DNA from: Platanthera guangdongensis
Lineage: Eukaryota > Streptophyta > Magnoliopsida > Asparagales > Orchidaceae
Length of the DNA stretch: 64,000 nucleotides
Assembly (NCBI GenBank): GCA_039583875.1
Contig: CM077163.1
Span: forward strand, 112,725,213-112,789,212
Direction of reading: 5' to 3'
Shown here: one piece after another, positions 1 through 11,439 of the stretch
Numbering within the stretch: position 1 is the stretch's first letter
Layout: each line of letters starts with the position of its first letter
Notes under the pieces: model-generated
What the model was told of the DNA's origin: nothing
The model's database searches: none
The model's input: the letters and a program-made list of their open reading frames with translations, nothing else
Position numbers and translations under genes: made by a program

Positions 1-538
1 CGATTATGAATCACCTCGGCTTAAGTTAATCAAAGATACGATAAAAAACCTAAAACTTAATAAGGTAAATGTCCTTGAATGTGGGGGGTCCAAAGCTTGA
101 ACACACTTCTCTCGAAGACGTGCCCAACTGAGGTTTGGAAAATTAGACGGGACACTCGTCTGTATTTGATATACCGAAAACTCGCTTTAAGTAAAGAACC
201 CTGCTATTGGATTTTAGTCCAACCCGGGAGATTTATGTCATCCTATCTCGAGAGGTGCGTGCAACTCTCTTTGCTCTTGAGTGTTCCCTTCAAACTATGA
301 GCCTCTCGGCTAGCTTAGAGTGAAAACCATAGATGGAGATTATAGATTGATGATATAATTCCAAATGCGATATTTCAATAGTAAATTGAAGTCCTGAACC
401 TTAAAAAGAGAAAGTAAACTAAAACATCATAACTTAATCAAATCAATCTCAGATCATCAAGATCGAGTACTAGGAGGATTTAGTTACTCATGAGGAAGTA
501 GTGAAAAAAAATCTTGTTAAGAATATGCATAATAAGAA

Positions 539-557
539 AGAGAGAGAGAGAGAGAGA
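539..557. repeat. (AG)n microsatellite
   Basis: Short uninterrupted AG dinucleotide run inside the A LTR. The matching place in the other LTR copy (about 19364-19376) holds a GTGTGTGAGAGAG variant, so the run has evolved since insertion. Confidence 0.9.
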
Positions 558-774
558 AAAGGAATAGCAAAGTATTTTATTTCTTATTGGAAAGACGCTA
601 CCAAAAGGACCAAAGGACATTACAAAGTGAGTTTCCAAAAAGATTACAAATACGATAAACAAGATTACAAGAATGCTAAGAAATTAAAACATTAAGCTAA
701 AATATTCTGAAAATAAACGCTCAACAACTCTCTACAAGGCTTCAATCTGCTCCCAAAACACTTGGAGCTTGTGG

Positions 775-783
775 CTATTTATA
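775..783 (-). promoter_or_regulatory. A LTR TATA box
   Basis: The minus strand reads TATAAATAG here and the other LTR copy has the same site at 19594-19602. It lies just downstream, on the minus strand, of the CACGCCC/GGGCGTG motif cluster, so it probably marks the U3/R promoter. Confidence 0.6.
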
Positions 784-1320
784 GAAATTTTTCGGGAAGT
801 ACATGCCCCCCTTACACGCCCGGGACGAGTGTACCTGGGGTGTGTAACACTTGTTGACTTTGGCTGGCTGAAATTAAAGTCTAGAAGTGACTAGCATGGC
901 GATTAGGTTACATGCCCTGATGACATGCCCATGTAAGAGGGGCGTGTCAGATTCATCGTGACGGTGGAGTGGGGAAAAGTCGCATTGTGATGATTTTTTG
1001 GGACTTGGCAGGACATGCCCCAGAGACATGCCGATGGGGGTGGTACACGGGTGTGACCAAGGGCGTGTAGGCTGAACTTTCCTAGATTATGACTTCGGAC
1101 CATAACTTCATTTCACTTAGGTTACACGGCCTAAGTACATGCCCTGGGAGTGCGTGACCTGGAGGCGTGTAACAGGAGAAAACCCCAAAACCAGAAAAAT
1201 AGAAAATAAACTGAGTTAGAAGAACAATTGAGAAAAGAAACTAAAAAAATAAAAGACAAGATTTAAACGAGAATATACATATTTTTGCCCTAGTAAATTA
1301 AGCTAAATTATGCTCCATCA

Positions 1321-2619
1321 AATTCCCCCATATTTATTATCTTGCTTGTCCTCAAGAAAAGACTACGAGTTAGTGAAAATAAAGAGGATTAATTGAAAAG
1401 TTTAAAAATGCTATAAACGGGTAAGACAAGAATTCAGAGGTAGATGAGTTTTTGAAAAAGAACTGAAAAATTCCTACTTTAACTTGGCACAAAATTTTAT
1501 AAATTTTACTAAATATAAAAAATCATCTGAAATTTTTACAAAATTAAAACTTAATAAAGTAACGAGTAAAAAGCTCATTGAGTCACTACGAAAGTCTAAG
1601 AGACAAATTAAAGCCATAGTCAATCAAGACAAAGATCAATAATTCTATCAAAAAAATCCTAACTCAATCTAGTTTATCGCTACTATACTAAAAAGTAAAC
1701 GTAGGAAGCATGAATCACTCGGGCTTTAATTAGGCGTACAGTTAGGCTTATGTTTTAAGTGTGCGATATTCAAAAGGTCAACACGAGCGGTATTTGCACA
1801 CTTAAAACAAAAAGAAGGGAGCTTTTCTAAAATAATGCTAGCCAAAATAATTATTTCTCACATTTTTTTCTTTTCTTTTACTTTTTACATCAAATATTTT
1901 TTTTCATACTTAAACCTTTTGACTTTTGTAGCAAAAGATAATACAAGGATTTTCCACAAATGTTTTTTTCAAAAAGATGCACATTAACAATAAAAGCTCA
2001 AAAATAAATTTAAAGTGTGTATATAGGTATGCTATTTAGCCGTGATAAAAATAAAGAGTGAGGCTACAAAAAGGAAAGGAAAAGGCACAAAATGGCTTGC
2101 AACGATTATTGTTAGGCGGGGTGCAAAGGCTCAGATGATTCCAAAAAAATGCCTAGATCATTTTTATGCTTCATAAATCGACTCAAAGTAAAGCTTTGAA
2201 ATATCAAAAAAAGATAAGCACTAAAATAGAAAATAGAGAATTATTTTCATGAAAACATTGATAATAAGCATCTAGACCGGTTTGTGTCTACTACACATAA
2301 TACTGATTAACGTTTAAAAAGATTTTAATAAGGAAAAATAAAGCATGATAGGTTTTTATAAAAGTAAAAGAAATAAAATAGTCTAGGGAAAAGTGAAAAA
2401 AGATTCAAAAAATAATTTCAAAAACAACATACTACCCTAAATAGGAACACTGCATGAGTCAACATACTACTCGCTAAACATATTTAAATAAAAAATTAAT
2501 CTAATTTATTCTAACTAAGTAAGTAGACATGTGCTTAAAAACAATAAAATGCAAAGTGACGAGATACTAATTGGTTTGGCAAAGATTAACTCAATTTAAT
2601 TTGAGATTTTTCAAAAGAT

Positions 2620-2659
<40 letters not shown>

Positions 2660-3121
2660 ATTTGATTTTTTTAATGTAAATTAAGGAAACACTCCCCATA
2701 CTTAAAGTTAAACATTATCCTCAATGGAGAAGGAGAAGGAGGAGAAGGAGAGAGAAGCTAATAAAGAAAACTGAAATTAAATAAATTAAAACAGGTACTT
2801 CCCCGGATTTACGAGTCGCGAATGGCTGGGTGATGCTGCTCCCCCATTCTTGCGATTTGAAACTTCTTGAAGTATCATCCTGAACTTCTGGTGGAATTAG
2901 TAACGTTGGAGCCGGTGATCACAGAACCTCAACATGTCGGAGCCGGCCGGGGCAAAAAGTGAAAAAAAAAGAAAACAAAAAAAAACTTGGGTTGCCTCCC
3001 AAGAGCGCCCTTTGTTTAAAGGTCGTTTGAGCTCGACCAAAAAGAATATTGTCCAACAATAAGAAGTCTTAAACTATTATTACAGTCTAAATAAATAAAA
3101 AAAAATAGTTCAAGAGTTCGA
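1321..3121 (-). other. A: AT-rich non-coding region between integrase and 3' LTR
   Basis: No convincing ORF on either strand. This is where Athila-group elements may carry an env-like gene; none is recognisable here. Part of it (about 2983-3046, starting GGGTTGCCTCCCAAGAGC) is similar to the internal region of element G near 51058-51110, which links the two element families. A purine-rich GAGAAGGAG stretch lies at about 2725-2755. Confidence 0.7.
2623..2656. repeat. (AT)n microsatellite
   Basis: Continuous AT dinucleotide run of about 17 units in the non-coding part of element A. Confidence 0.95.
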
Positions 3122-4254
3122 TTACACTGATTGTTCCATCGCAGTTGGAATTAAATCGATTGACATATAGAGTTTTAATCGATGACCGTTTAATTTGAAT
3201 TCATTCTTATCCGGGTGCGAAACCAGAATCATGCCATATGGAAAAACATGCTTGACCACAAATGATCCAGACCAATGCGACTTAAGTTTTCCTTGGAATA
3301 AACGCAATCATGAATTAATAAGACGGACTTGATCGCCCGGTTGAAACATTTTCGGATGTCAAATATTTTTTATCATGATATAATTTCGTCCGCACTTTAT
3401 TAATTTTATTGCTCTCGTAGGCATTGTAGCGCCACTCGTCGAGTTCGTTCACTTGATTTTTCCAATGTTCTCCTACAATGTGCAGATCGAAATTCAAAAA
3501 TTTTATCGCCCAAAATGCACGGTGCTCTACTTCTACCAGAAGGTGACACGATTTTCCATAGACCAAGCGGAAAGAAGTACAACCGATAGCGGTCTTGTAT
3601 GCCGTCCGATAGGCCCAAAGAGCATCATCTAACTTTAACGACCAATCCTTACGGGAAATTGAAACAGTTTTTTAGAAAATTCTTTTTAGTTCTCGATTGC
3701 CTACCTCGACCTGACTGTTAGTTTGTGGGTGGTAAGCAGTGGATAATTTGTGCGTAACTCCATATTTAGATAAAACCTTAGTGAGTTGAGCGTTACAAAG
3801 GTGGGTTCTCCTATCACTAACAATCGCCCGAGAAAAACCAAAATGAGAGAACAGTTTTTTTCAGAAAAAAAGACACGACATGAGAGTCATTAGTAGCAAA
3901 ATCTTGGGCCTCTGCCCACCTAGAAGCATGATCTACGATGACGAGAATGTACTTGTTACCCCAACTTGACTGAAACGGACATACAAAATCGATACCCCAA
4001 AGTTCAAAGATCTCACATTTGAGAAAATAATTTTGTTCAATTTCATTTTTATTAGAAATGTTTCCATTCCATTGGCAATTATAATGTCGACTCACCAAGG
4101 ATTGTGCATCTTTGAAAAGGCTGGGCCAATAGAAGCCCGCACTAAGCACCTTATGAGCAGTCTGATTCACCTGAAAGTGACCTCCAGTCGGACCTTCATG
4201 AACATGTTTTAAAATTTGTTGACCTTCTTCCCAGGAAACACACATTTGTACCAT
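3122..4254 (-). pseudogene. A: integrase, broken
   Basis: Athila-type integrase (DNA strand transfer of the cDNA into the chromosome). From the N-terminal side: a HHCC-like segment with HEGPTGGHF and HYNC (4254 to about 4080), a core starting WGIDFVCPFQSSWGNKY with the first catalytic Asp, then [23 protein letters not shown] and RTAYKT in shifted frames, and a C-terminal part LKSHWSGSFVVKHVFPYG near 3122-3307. The zinc-finger cysteine pair is incomplete. At least two frameshifts and stops break it at about 3817, 3670 and 3310, so it cannot give a working enzyme. Confidence 0.85.
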
Positions 4255-4309
4255 TTGGTCTGTGCAAACTCAGAAGAGAAATGAGTTCTCCCAAAAATAG
4301 TACTTCAAA

Positions 4310-4873
4310 TCAGAAAAAAAATTTCCTCTTTTGCTGAAATGAGAATTCTTTCAGAAGGACAAGGGCTACGAGATAATTGGCCAATTCGACAAACCATGAG
4401 GTAGAGAATGAGAGATGAGAGATTTTTTCATCCAGGAAAGAGTCATTAAGAAAATTTTCATGTAACGTTTCACCTCCGGGGTTCTCTAGTCTAGAAAGAT
4501 GGTCCACCACTAAATTTTCGGCTCCTTTCTTATCCCAGATTTCCAAGTCGAATTTTTGAAGGAGAAGAATCCAGCGAAAAAGGTGCGGCTTGGCATCTGG
4601 TTTTGAAAGGAGATACTTTAAAGCAGAATGATCGGTAAAGACCATTATTTTAGAAAGAGTAATATATGGTCAGAATTTATCAAAAGCAAAAATTACGGCT
4701 AAGAGTTCCTTCTCCGTCGTGGTGTAATTTTCTTGAGAGGAAGTTAGAGCTTTACTCGCATAGTAGATCAGATGAAAGTTCTTAGCTATTCGTTGTCCTA
4801 GAACTGCACCGACTGCATAACTACTCGCATCACACATTATTTTGAACGGTAAATCCCAGATCGGAGCGATCAT
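4310..4873 (-). pseudogene. A: RNase H domain, broken
   Basis: RNase H of the gypsy polyprotein, which removes template RNA during reverse transcription. The first part (4873-4670) contains LPFKIMCDASSYAVGAVLGQ with the first catalytic Asp, then YASKALTSSQENYTTTEKEL with the catalytic Glu. The second part (4645-4310) contains VFTDHSALKYLLSKPDAK with a further Asp and ENLVVDHLSRLENP at the end. A stop near 4670 separates the halves and both lie directly downstream of RT. The order is normal for Ty3/gypsy. Confidence 0.85.
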
Positions 4874-4917
4874 AATTAGTGCATTTATAAGTTTAAATTT
4901 AATTAATTCAAAGACAG

Positions 4918-5897
4918 CTAAAAAAGAATCGTCAAAAACAAAGGTAGTTTCTTTCTCGAGAAGGTGGGTGAGAGGCTTAGTAATTCTTGAAAAGTCTTTA
5001 CGAGGTAAAATCCTGCGTGCCCTACAAAACTTCTAATGGCTTTGATATTTGTAGGCGGTGGTAGCTTTTCAATTACTTCAATTTTTACCCCGTCCACTTC
5101 AATTCCTTTAGCAGAAATCTTGTGCCCAAGGACTAATCCTTCACGCACCATAAAGTGGCACTTCTCCCAATTTAAAATTAAATTCATTTCTTCGCAGCAT
5201 TGTAAAACTTTTCCCAAATTTTTTAAACATAAATCAAAAGAGTCACCAAAAACCGAAAAATCGTACATAGAAACTTCCATAATAGTTTCTACATATTTAT
5301 CGAAAAGAGCGAGCATACATCGCTGAAATGTAGCTGGCGCATTACATAACCCGAAAGGCATTCTACGATAAGCGAAGGTCCCGAAGGGGCAAGTGACTGT
5401 TGTCTTCTCTTGGTCCTCAGGTGCGATAGGGATTTGAAAATATCCCGGGATACCGTCGAGAAAACATTAAAAACTATGCTCGGATAAGCGTTCTAATATT
5501 TGATCGATAAAGGGAAGGGGGAAATGGTCTTTGCGGGTGGCATCGTTTAACTTACGATAATCGATGCGCATCCGCCACCCCGTTACTGTTCTCATCGGTA
5601 TTAGATTGTTATTTTCGTTTGAAACTATCGTGATCCCTCCTTTTTTTGGCACTACTTGGACCGGACTCACCACTTACTATCCGAGATAGGATAAATTATC
5701 CCTGCATCTGATAATTTTAAAACCTCACCCTTTACGACCTCCTTCATGTTTGGATTTAGACGACATTGAGGTTGGACTACACTCTTAGAGTTTTCTTCCA
5801 AAAACAATTTATGTGTGCAAAAGGACGGGATTAAGCTAGAAATATCGGATATTTGGCACGCTATAGCTCGACGATGCCTTCGTAGAACTTCGATCAA
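4918..5897 (-). pseudogene. A: reverse transcriptase, broken, altered active site
   Basis: Gypsy reverse transcriptase in pieces: LKLSDAGIIYPISDSKW (end near 5667), VSPVQVVPKKGG and WRMRIDYRKLNDATRKDHF (5673-5467), then RMPFGLCNAPATFQRCM and the motif around MYDFSVFGDSF (5361-4918). In the family this last motif carries an Asp pair; here the first Asp position is Tyr, so the polymerase would be inactive even without the stops. Stops and frame changes occur at about 5667 and 5463. The thumb region LVLGHKISAKGIEVD is recognisable. Confidence 0.88.
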
Positions 5898-6242
5898 TTG
5901 ATCATTTTCGGATTAAGAAAGAAAGGCCGATAATATAACGTGCAACTTACAATTTATTTCGAGAAAAGAATATTTTAGATGTTCGGGGAGCGATTTCAAT
6001 TCAAGAGTGGGTGGTTTGTCATAAGAATTTTTCAAATTCTTTTCATTTTCAAAAGTAAGAGTTTCAAAAATTTTCTTCCTGGAAAAAAATCATTTTGAAC
6101 ATTAGTTTGCACTGACTTGGCCGTGTCTAAAATAAATTTGGGAGAAATTTCGGAAAAATTTGGAGATATTTCAGAAAAAGATGAAGAAAATTCATTTCTC
6201 GAAATATTAGAAAGAGAAAAAAAGAGTCTTCATTTAAAACAT
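5898..6242 (-). other. A: decayed protease-RT spacer
   Basis: About 345 bp between the protease and RT remnants. It should hold coding sequence in an intact element, but all frames contain stops and I recognise no motif. It is AT-rich with many GAAAAA/TTTTTC runs. Confidence 0.5.
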
Positions 6243-6659
6243 CTAGAAAAAACATGAGTCGTCATTTGATAAAGAGTTTTTCATTGATTGGTTAATTTCA
6301 ATTGTGACCTCATTGTTTCCTACTCGCAACAGCAGTTTTCCGTTGCTTATGTCTATTACCGCATGGGAAGTGGCTAGGAAGGGGCGGCCAAGGATTAGAG
6401 GTACCTCGATATCCTCTTCGATATCTAGAATGACAAAATCTACCAGGAAGATAATTTTGTCAACCCTTACTAGCACATCTTCAACAATTCCTAACAGATA
6501 CTTAATCAACCGATCAGCTAATTGTATGCTCATCCGAGTTGGGTTGAGAATACCCAATCCTAATTTCTTAAATAAGGAGAAGGGCATCAAATTGATGCTC
6601 GCTCCTAAATCTCCTAACGCATGTTTCACAAATAAATCTCCAAAAACGCAAGGGATCAA
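6243..6659 (-). pseudogene. A: retroviral-type aspartic protease domain
   Basis: Open for 138 codons. The segment HALGDLGASINLMPFSLF holds the aspartic-protease signature in its Athila form (DLGAS), followed by the flap region and VPLILGRPFLATSHAVIDI, the conserved hydrophobic-Gly strand. It would cleave the Gag-Pol polyprotein. The domain itself looks uninterrupted, but its neighbours are broken, so it is called part of a pseudogene. Confidence 0.85.
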
Positions 6660-7054
6660 AAACTACCCGGATCGTTAATTTTTTAGGTAAATTATTAGTG
6701 ACGACCGCCGAGTATTCCTCATTTAACGTGACATGCAAGAGGTTTTCTAATTTTGTTTGTTTGTTAGGAGATCTTTCAAGTATTTAACATACTTGGGCAT
6801 TTGCGTGATGGCTTCATGAAGTGGTAAATTTATGTGAATTTGTTTGAACATTTCAAGAAAGCGATTATATTGATCATCTAACTTACTTTTTGAAAGTTGA
6901 GAGGAGTAAGGAAGAGAAATAAAATCCTTTAAAATCGTGGAAGGGTTTTTTGTAAAGTATCCATTGAAACGTCATTATCATTTAAAATAGGCGGGTTTTC
7001 TAAAATAGGAGCGACATTCATCTCGGGCTTTTCCATTATAGTTGGATTGGAAAT
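6660..7054 (-). other. A: decayed gag-protease spacer
   Basis: About 395 bp between gag and protease with stops in all frames. Pieces such as the LNEEYSAVVTNNLPKKLT-like stretch just right of 6660 suggest decayed coding sequence leading into the protease. Confidence 0.45.
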
Positions 7055-8336
7055 TTATTTCCCACTCCGAAGTGAAATTGCTTTCATGTGCTCTTTCTGA
7101 TTGGGCTCGGTATTTGAGGGAAGTGTCCCAGGTGGCCTCTCAAAAATAATTTTGGCGAGTTGCCCGACTGAATTCTCTAATTTTTTGACCGTACCCGATA
7201 GATTTCTGATTGTCGCTTCATTAAAAGCAATGTATTTTGAAAACATATCCTATAAAGAGTGAGGCTTTTAAAAATTCTAATTATTTTGCGGAGTAGGTGG
7301 TGGTGTAGAATCGTGTGGTGGTGGTGGTGGTCGCATCGCATTAGAGTAATTACTGCAAGAGAAGTTTGGATGGTTACGCCATCCAGGATGATAAGAGTTT
7401 GAATTATTACTAAAACCAGGAGGAGAAGAAAAAGAAGAAAATTTATTTGGAGCAGGCCTGGGTATGTTCCCCAGATAATCCGCCTTCTCAGCGGCAGCAT
7501 TCACAGTTTCCCATACTTGAGGGGCGGAGGCAGCAAACATCTCCATCATCTTCTTGTGCAGTATCTTTACTTGCAATGCCAGTTGGGACACCGTGTCAAC
7601 CTCGTACATACCTGCAACTTTGTTAGGGTGGGACCTAGGCACATTCCACTGATAGGTGTTCACGGCCATATCCTCAAAAAACTCAAGAGCTTCCTCCGGA
7701 GTTTTGCTGTTCAAAGAACCACCGGATGCATCACCTGTCATTTGCTTTGTCGTTTGATTTAGCCCATTATAGAATGTCTGAACCTGTAACCATACAGGAA
7801 GAGCATGATAAGGGTATCTTCTTAAGAGTTCCTTATACCTCTCCCAAGTATCATAAAGAGTTTTGGAATCAATTTGGCTATACGAAGAAATGTTGTTTCT
7901 AGCTTAGCCGTCTTAGCAGAGGAAAATACTTTGCTAGAAATTTCTCCATTAACTGTTCCCAGGTAATTATTGATCCTCTTGGGAGAGAATTCAACCACTG
8001 CTTGGCTTTTGTTCTTAAAGAAAGGGGAAAGAGTCTTAGCCTTATAACATCATCCATAACACCGTTTATCTTAAACGTATCACAAATTTCTAAAAAGCTA
8101 GCAATATGTGCATTCAGATCTTCATCTTGCATTCCATCGAATTGCATATATTGCTGCACCATTGATATGATGTCAGGCTTCAACTCAAAATTAGTGTTTG
8201 CCATGGGGGGGGGGGGTCGAACAATGCTTGAATATGTCCCTTCCAAGTTAGGCCGAGCATAATGATACATGGTACGTTGCTCGGCCGCATTTGGGTCAAG
8301 GTCGGCTGGTTGGACATCATTTTCATTCAAATTCAA
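7055..8336 (-). pseudogene. A: Gag, broken
   Basis: Athila-type Gag, which forms the virus-like particle in the cytoplasm. The first ORF (8336-7899) has IVRPPPPMANTNFELKPDII followed by LRLFPLSLRTKAKQWLNSLP and WEQLMEKFLAKYFP, the retrotransposon gag fold. A frame change near 7899 leads to 7741-7277 (EALEFFEDMAVNTYQWN, a Gly/Asn/Pro-rich C-terminal part) and then 7246-7055 with NTEPNQKEHMKAISLRSGK, the usual end of Athila gag. No intact zinc knuckle is seen. A poly-C run on the coding strand (G run near 8204-8216 on plus) sits in the N-terminal part. Confidence 0.87.
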
Positions 8337-8605
8337 GGTTGGAAAATTAACGCCCCCTACAGACTCCTCAACCTAATTAGTTTGAATTGGAGGGAGGGAT
8401 CACTGTTCGCGCTAAAAGGTCCGTTCAATCTCTGAATACAAATCAAGTAGATTTGACGGATTCCATCGGGTCAAGCACTAGGGGAAAAGAGATAGAAAAA
8501 GAGAAAGAGAAAGGGGGGGGGGGATGAAGAGAGGTGACAAAAGTAATAGATTTGTGTTTTCAAAATATCAACGTGAAGTTGTCCCCAGCAACGACGCAAA
8601 AAACT
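8337..8605 (-). other. A: 5' leader with PBS next to the LTR
   Basis: Untranslated leader between the 5' LTR and gag. The plus-strand text at about 8579-8600 (TGTCCCCAGCAACGACGCAAAA) resembles the 3' end of plant tRNA-Asp with a few mismatches, so the minus strand is the primer-binding site. It lies 5-6 bp from the LTR edge at 8606. A run of about ten G lies at 8513-8523. Confidence 0.7.
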
Positions 8606-8948
8606 TGATGTCCACAAATCGTTACGAAAAAAAATCCGAACTAACAATCTAATGAATGCAAGTATACCTATCGAATTGTAGCAAGGGGACATAAGTGTCG
8701 TATTTAGATCAGGGAACCGTTGAGTACTTATACTCACATGAATTGCTATTATCTTATCAAAGGTTTTAGGGTCTGATTACTAAATTGGAAAAAAGGAAAT
8801 TACTTACAACTATTAAGAAAGACTACTACTAGTGATTAAAAAAAGGATTGAACGATGGTTAAGGGATAATACTCGATCATGAATCACCTCGGCTTAAGTT
8901 AATCAAAGATACGATAACAAACTAAAACTTAATAAGGTAAAGGTACTT
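8606..8948 (-). repeat. A: 5' LTR, piece 1 (U5 side)
   Basis: Starts TGATGTCCAC on the plus strand directly next to the PBS. Bases 8874-8948 repeat window bases 1-75. Interrupted by element B, with TACTT before it and TCCTT after it (one mismatch). The uninterrupted left LTR has TCCTT at this place, so the left TSD copy mutated. Confidence 0.9.
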
Positions 8949-9419
8949 TGTAACACCCCCATCCGTCACATGAGATATAACAGAAGGTCCGGCCGGGGCC
9001 CCACACCATATTCCACGGACAGTTAGCGGAGTTACGTATTAATACAAAATTACTATGAAAAATTATCGAAACCTAACATAAAGCATTCTAGCGTAAGCTT
9101 TTAAATAAGTTAGAAGAACCCATAAACAAAACGTGAATGTCCACTACAGCCACAACAGGAATGAAGTAACATACACAAAAGTCTTGGCCTTATGGCCTTA
9201 CAAGATTCAACTTGAATTAAAGTGTTTTACATACATCGGCTCGGAGGCCGGTCGGCCATACATGAGCATCAAAAAGAAAAACCCTTCTCCTTGGCCTTCC
9301 AGGTCTAGCACAACAATAAGGGCTTCAACTCGCTGTTTGCCACTAGGCTCACCTCCAGCGGTAGCTCTACCACCACACGGTACTTTCCAAAAAGCATTTC
9401 CTGAACCTGGGGCGTTACA
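8949..9419 (-). repeat. B: 3' LTR with internal deletion
   Basis: Matches the first about 400 bp and the last about 90 bp of the right-hand LTR (14530-16724) but skips about 1.7 kb between 'GGCTCACC' and 'GCGGTAGCTC'. Ends GGGGCGTTACA at 9419; the next bases (ATCACCCCCACATT) are the polypurine tract on the minus strand. Confidence 0.88.
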
Positions 9420-9499
9420 AATCACCCCCACATTAAGAAATTTCATCCCAAAATTTATAGTTACAGGATAACAAAAAGAGTAGTAATACATCAGGTTAC

Positions 9500-10175
9500 C
9501 TTAGGGAAAAAGCTCGAGAAGCACCTCCCTCATAGTTTGCTCGCGCTCCCAAGACAACTCTTCTCAACCATAATTGTCCTAACAGAGCTTGACAATCCTG
9601 ATGGCTTTATTACGAAGTTGCTTGACTTCCACATCCTCAATGCGAATGGGCTTGACCTTCGTCATTAACCCACTGTCGACCGACACTTGATTTGCAGCCA
9701 CCACTTGTGTAGGCTCTTGGATAGCCTTCCGCAGCACTGAGATGTGAAATACATCATGCAAACTGCTCAACTCTGGCGAAAGAGACAAATGATTGGCGGC
9801 TTCACCAATCCACTCAAAGATCTCAAAAGGCCCAAAATACCTCGGACTAAGCTTCTTTAAGCGTCGAATCCTTGAAACGCCTTTAAACGATTTTATCTTG
9901 AGGTACACCCAATTGCTAACCGCAAACTCCACGTTCTGGTGCTTGGCATTAAAGTACTTGGCATGCCTATCTTGGGCTATTAATAGCCCCTCTCGAATCA
10001 ACCGTATCGTTGAAGTAGCATCTTCAACGTCCCTTTGCTTGTACAGCTTTGATTCTCCCATTTCTACCCAAGACAACGACGTACAACACCTCTTCCCGTA
10101 CAGAGCCTCAAAAGGCACCATCTGAATGCTTGCTTGGTAAATCTTTATACTATAAGCAAACTCCCCAAAAGTCAT
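9500..10175 (-). pseudogene. B: integrase C-terminal part with decayed chromodomain
   Basis: Reads IYQASIQMVPFEALYGKRC, then LSPRYFGPFEIFEWIGEAAN and LHDVFHISVLRKAIQEPTQV, the C-terminal domain of Del/Tekay integrases. It is followed by VEVKQLRNKAIRIVKLC and, beyond a stop and a further defect, a segment like EELSWERE...MREVLLELFP that resembles a decayed chromodomain (targeting module that binds modified histone H3). This piece is cut off from the integrase core by an insertion at about 10164-10548. Confidence 0.8.
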
Positions 10176-10548
10176 GGTGTAACATTCATCTTCCCAAAAT
10201 ACCCCTCAGTCATGGTGTAACTTTTTAATGCCAAAATACCCCTCATTTTTCTTATTCCTCTACTCATTTGAATGGTTTTTTTTGTCATTTGATCATAAAT
10301 ATTTTTTATTTTCCTACTCATTTGCATATTTTTTTTCTTATGCCCCTACTCGCCTCCCCGTCAATGTCGCCGTCCTCGCCAATGTCGCCGCACCCGCCCC
10401 GCAAAATTTCGTTGCCCCCGACCATTGTCGTCGCTCCCGACCAATGTCGCCGCCCCCGACCAATGTCGCCTCCCCCGACAAATGTCGCCGCCCCAGACCA
10501 ATGTCGTCGCCCCGCACGGGGTCTGCCGTGCACGACTGCTTGTGTTAT
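10164..10548. mobile_element. Unclassified insertion of about 385 bp inside the B integrase
   Basis: The integrase codons for EFAY occur on both sides: TATAAGCAAACTC at 10151-10163 and TATAAGCGAACTC at 10549-10561, a 13-bp duplication with one mismatch. The inserted DNA starts with two 38-bp direct repeats (about 10172-10209 and 10210-10246, each TCATGGTGTAAC...AATACCCCTCA). Then comes a T-rich stretch and a GC-rich minisatellite of about 19-bp units with core AATGTCGCCGCCCCCGACC (about 10362-10516). No terminal inverted repeats or coding capacity were seen. The duplication length would fit a Mutator-like or LINE/SINE-type event; I cannot decide. Confidence 0.6.
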
Positions 10549-10561
10549 TATAAGCGAACTC

Positions 10562-11439
10562 AATAATGTAAAGATGGTCTTCCCACCTTTTTCCAAAATC
10601 CAAGGCACACATACGAAGCATGTCTTCCATCGTCCTGTTCACCCTTTCAGTTTTCCCATCTGTTTTGGGTGAAAAGTCATGCTGAAATGCAACTTGGTAC
10701 ACAACAACTGATGAATGAGCCTCCAGTCATTAGACGTGAACCGACCATCTCGGTCACTTACTATGCTCCGGGGCACGCCGTGCAATCGGACTATGCCATC
10801 CACATAAAGCTTCGTCAGCTTCTCCAATGAATCAACCTTCCTATTGGGTATAAAATATGACACATTCGTTAAACGATCAACGACCACCCAAATGACGTCG
10901 TTCCCCTATTGCTATCTCGGCAATCCATGCACGAAATCCATGAAGATGTCATCAAATTTCCACTCTGGTATGGGCAAAGACTTTAGGAATATGCCAGGTT
11001 TCTGGCATTCAGCCTTCACCAAGGCACAGATTTGACATTTCACCACATACAACGCTATGTCTTTCTTCAGACCCGACCACCAAAATAATTTCTTCATGTC
11101 CTTGAAAATCTTGGTGCTCCCGGTGTGAATCGAGTACTTTGTAAAGTGTGCTTCATACATCAATTCCTCCCGTAACTTCCCCACATTGTGAAAGCACAAT
11201 CGACTACCTTTCAACAAAAGGGCATCATGGATAGAAAACTGGTCGTTAGACCCATTGGTGGATTCCTCCCAGTGATGATTCAAGCCTACGTCCAAATCCA
11301 AAGCCTGCCGAATCCTATCCGCGAGGTCATACTGAACCTCCGTCCAACTCAAACATGCGTTTGTACTAGATCCCTTCTCAACACAAGCGATCTCCATGGC
11401 CTCCAATTCCTGAATAAGCCGCTCGTCGTGCATCTGCAA
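10562..11439 (-). pseudogene. B: integrase zinc finger and catalytic core, broken
   Basis: The zinc-binding part is seen as HFTKYSIHTGSTKIFKDMKK and VVKCQICALVKAEC (11439-10912). It is followed by FDDIFMDFVHGLPR with the first Asp, then in another frame VVDRLTNVSYFIP and VPRSIVSDRDGRFTSNDW with the second Asp, and finally PKTDGKTERVNRTMEDML with the Glu. All three catalytic residues are visible but a stop at about 10912 and a frameshift near 10690 separate them. The end (IIEFAYNNT) is where the 385-bp insertion begins. Confidence 0.83.

Larger units (their letters stand above)
1..1320 (-). repeat. A: 3' LTR, lacking about 268 bp at the window edge
   Basis: This segment matches, in order, 8874-8948, 16725-17072, 19236-19964 and 47476-47661. 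It ends in CCATCA at 1320 and is followed by AATTCCCCCATA, which read on the minus strand is a purine-rich priming tract next to a TGATGG LTR start. U3, on the right-hand side, carries clustered CACGCCC/GGGCGTG half-palindromes at about 785-1170. Confidence 0.9.

Noticed and set aside
10228..10702. Pro/Arg-rich ORFs around the AATGTCGCC minisatellite
   Set aside because: GC-rich repeats keep frames open on both strands; they arise from the insertion in the B integrase.
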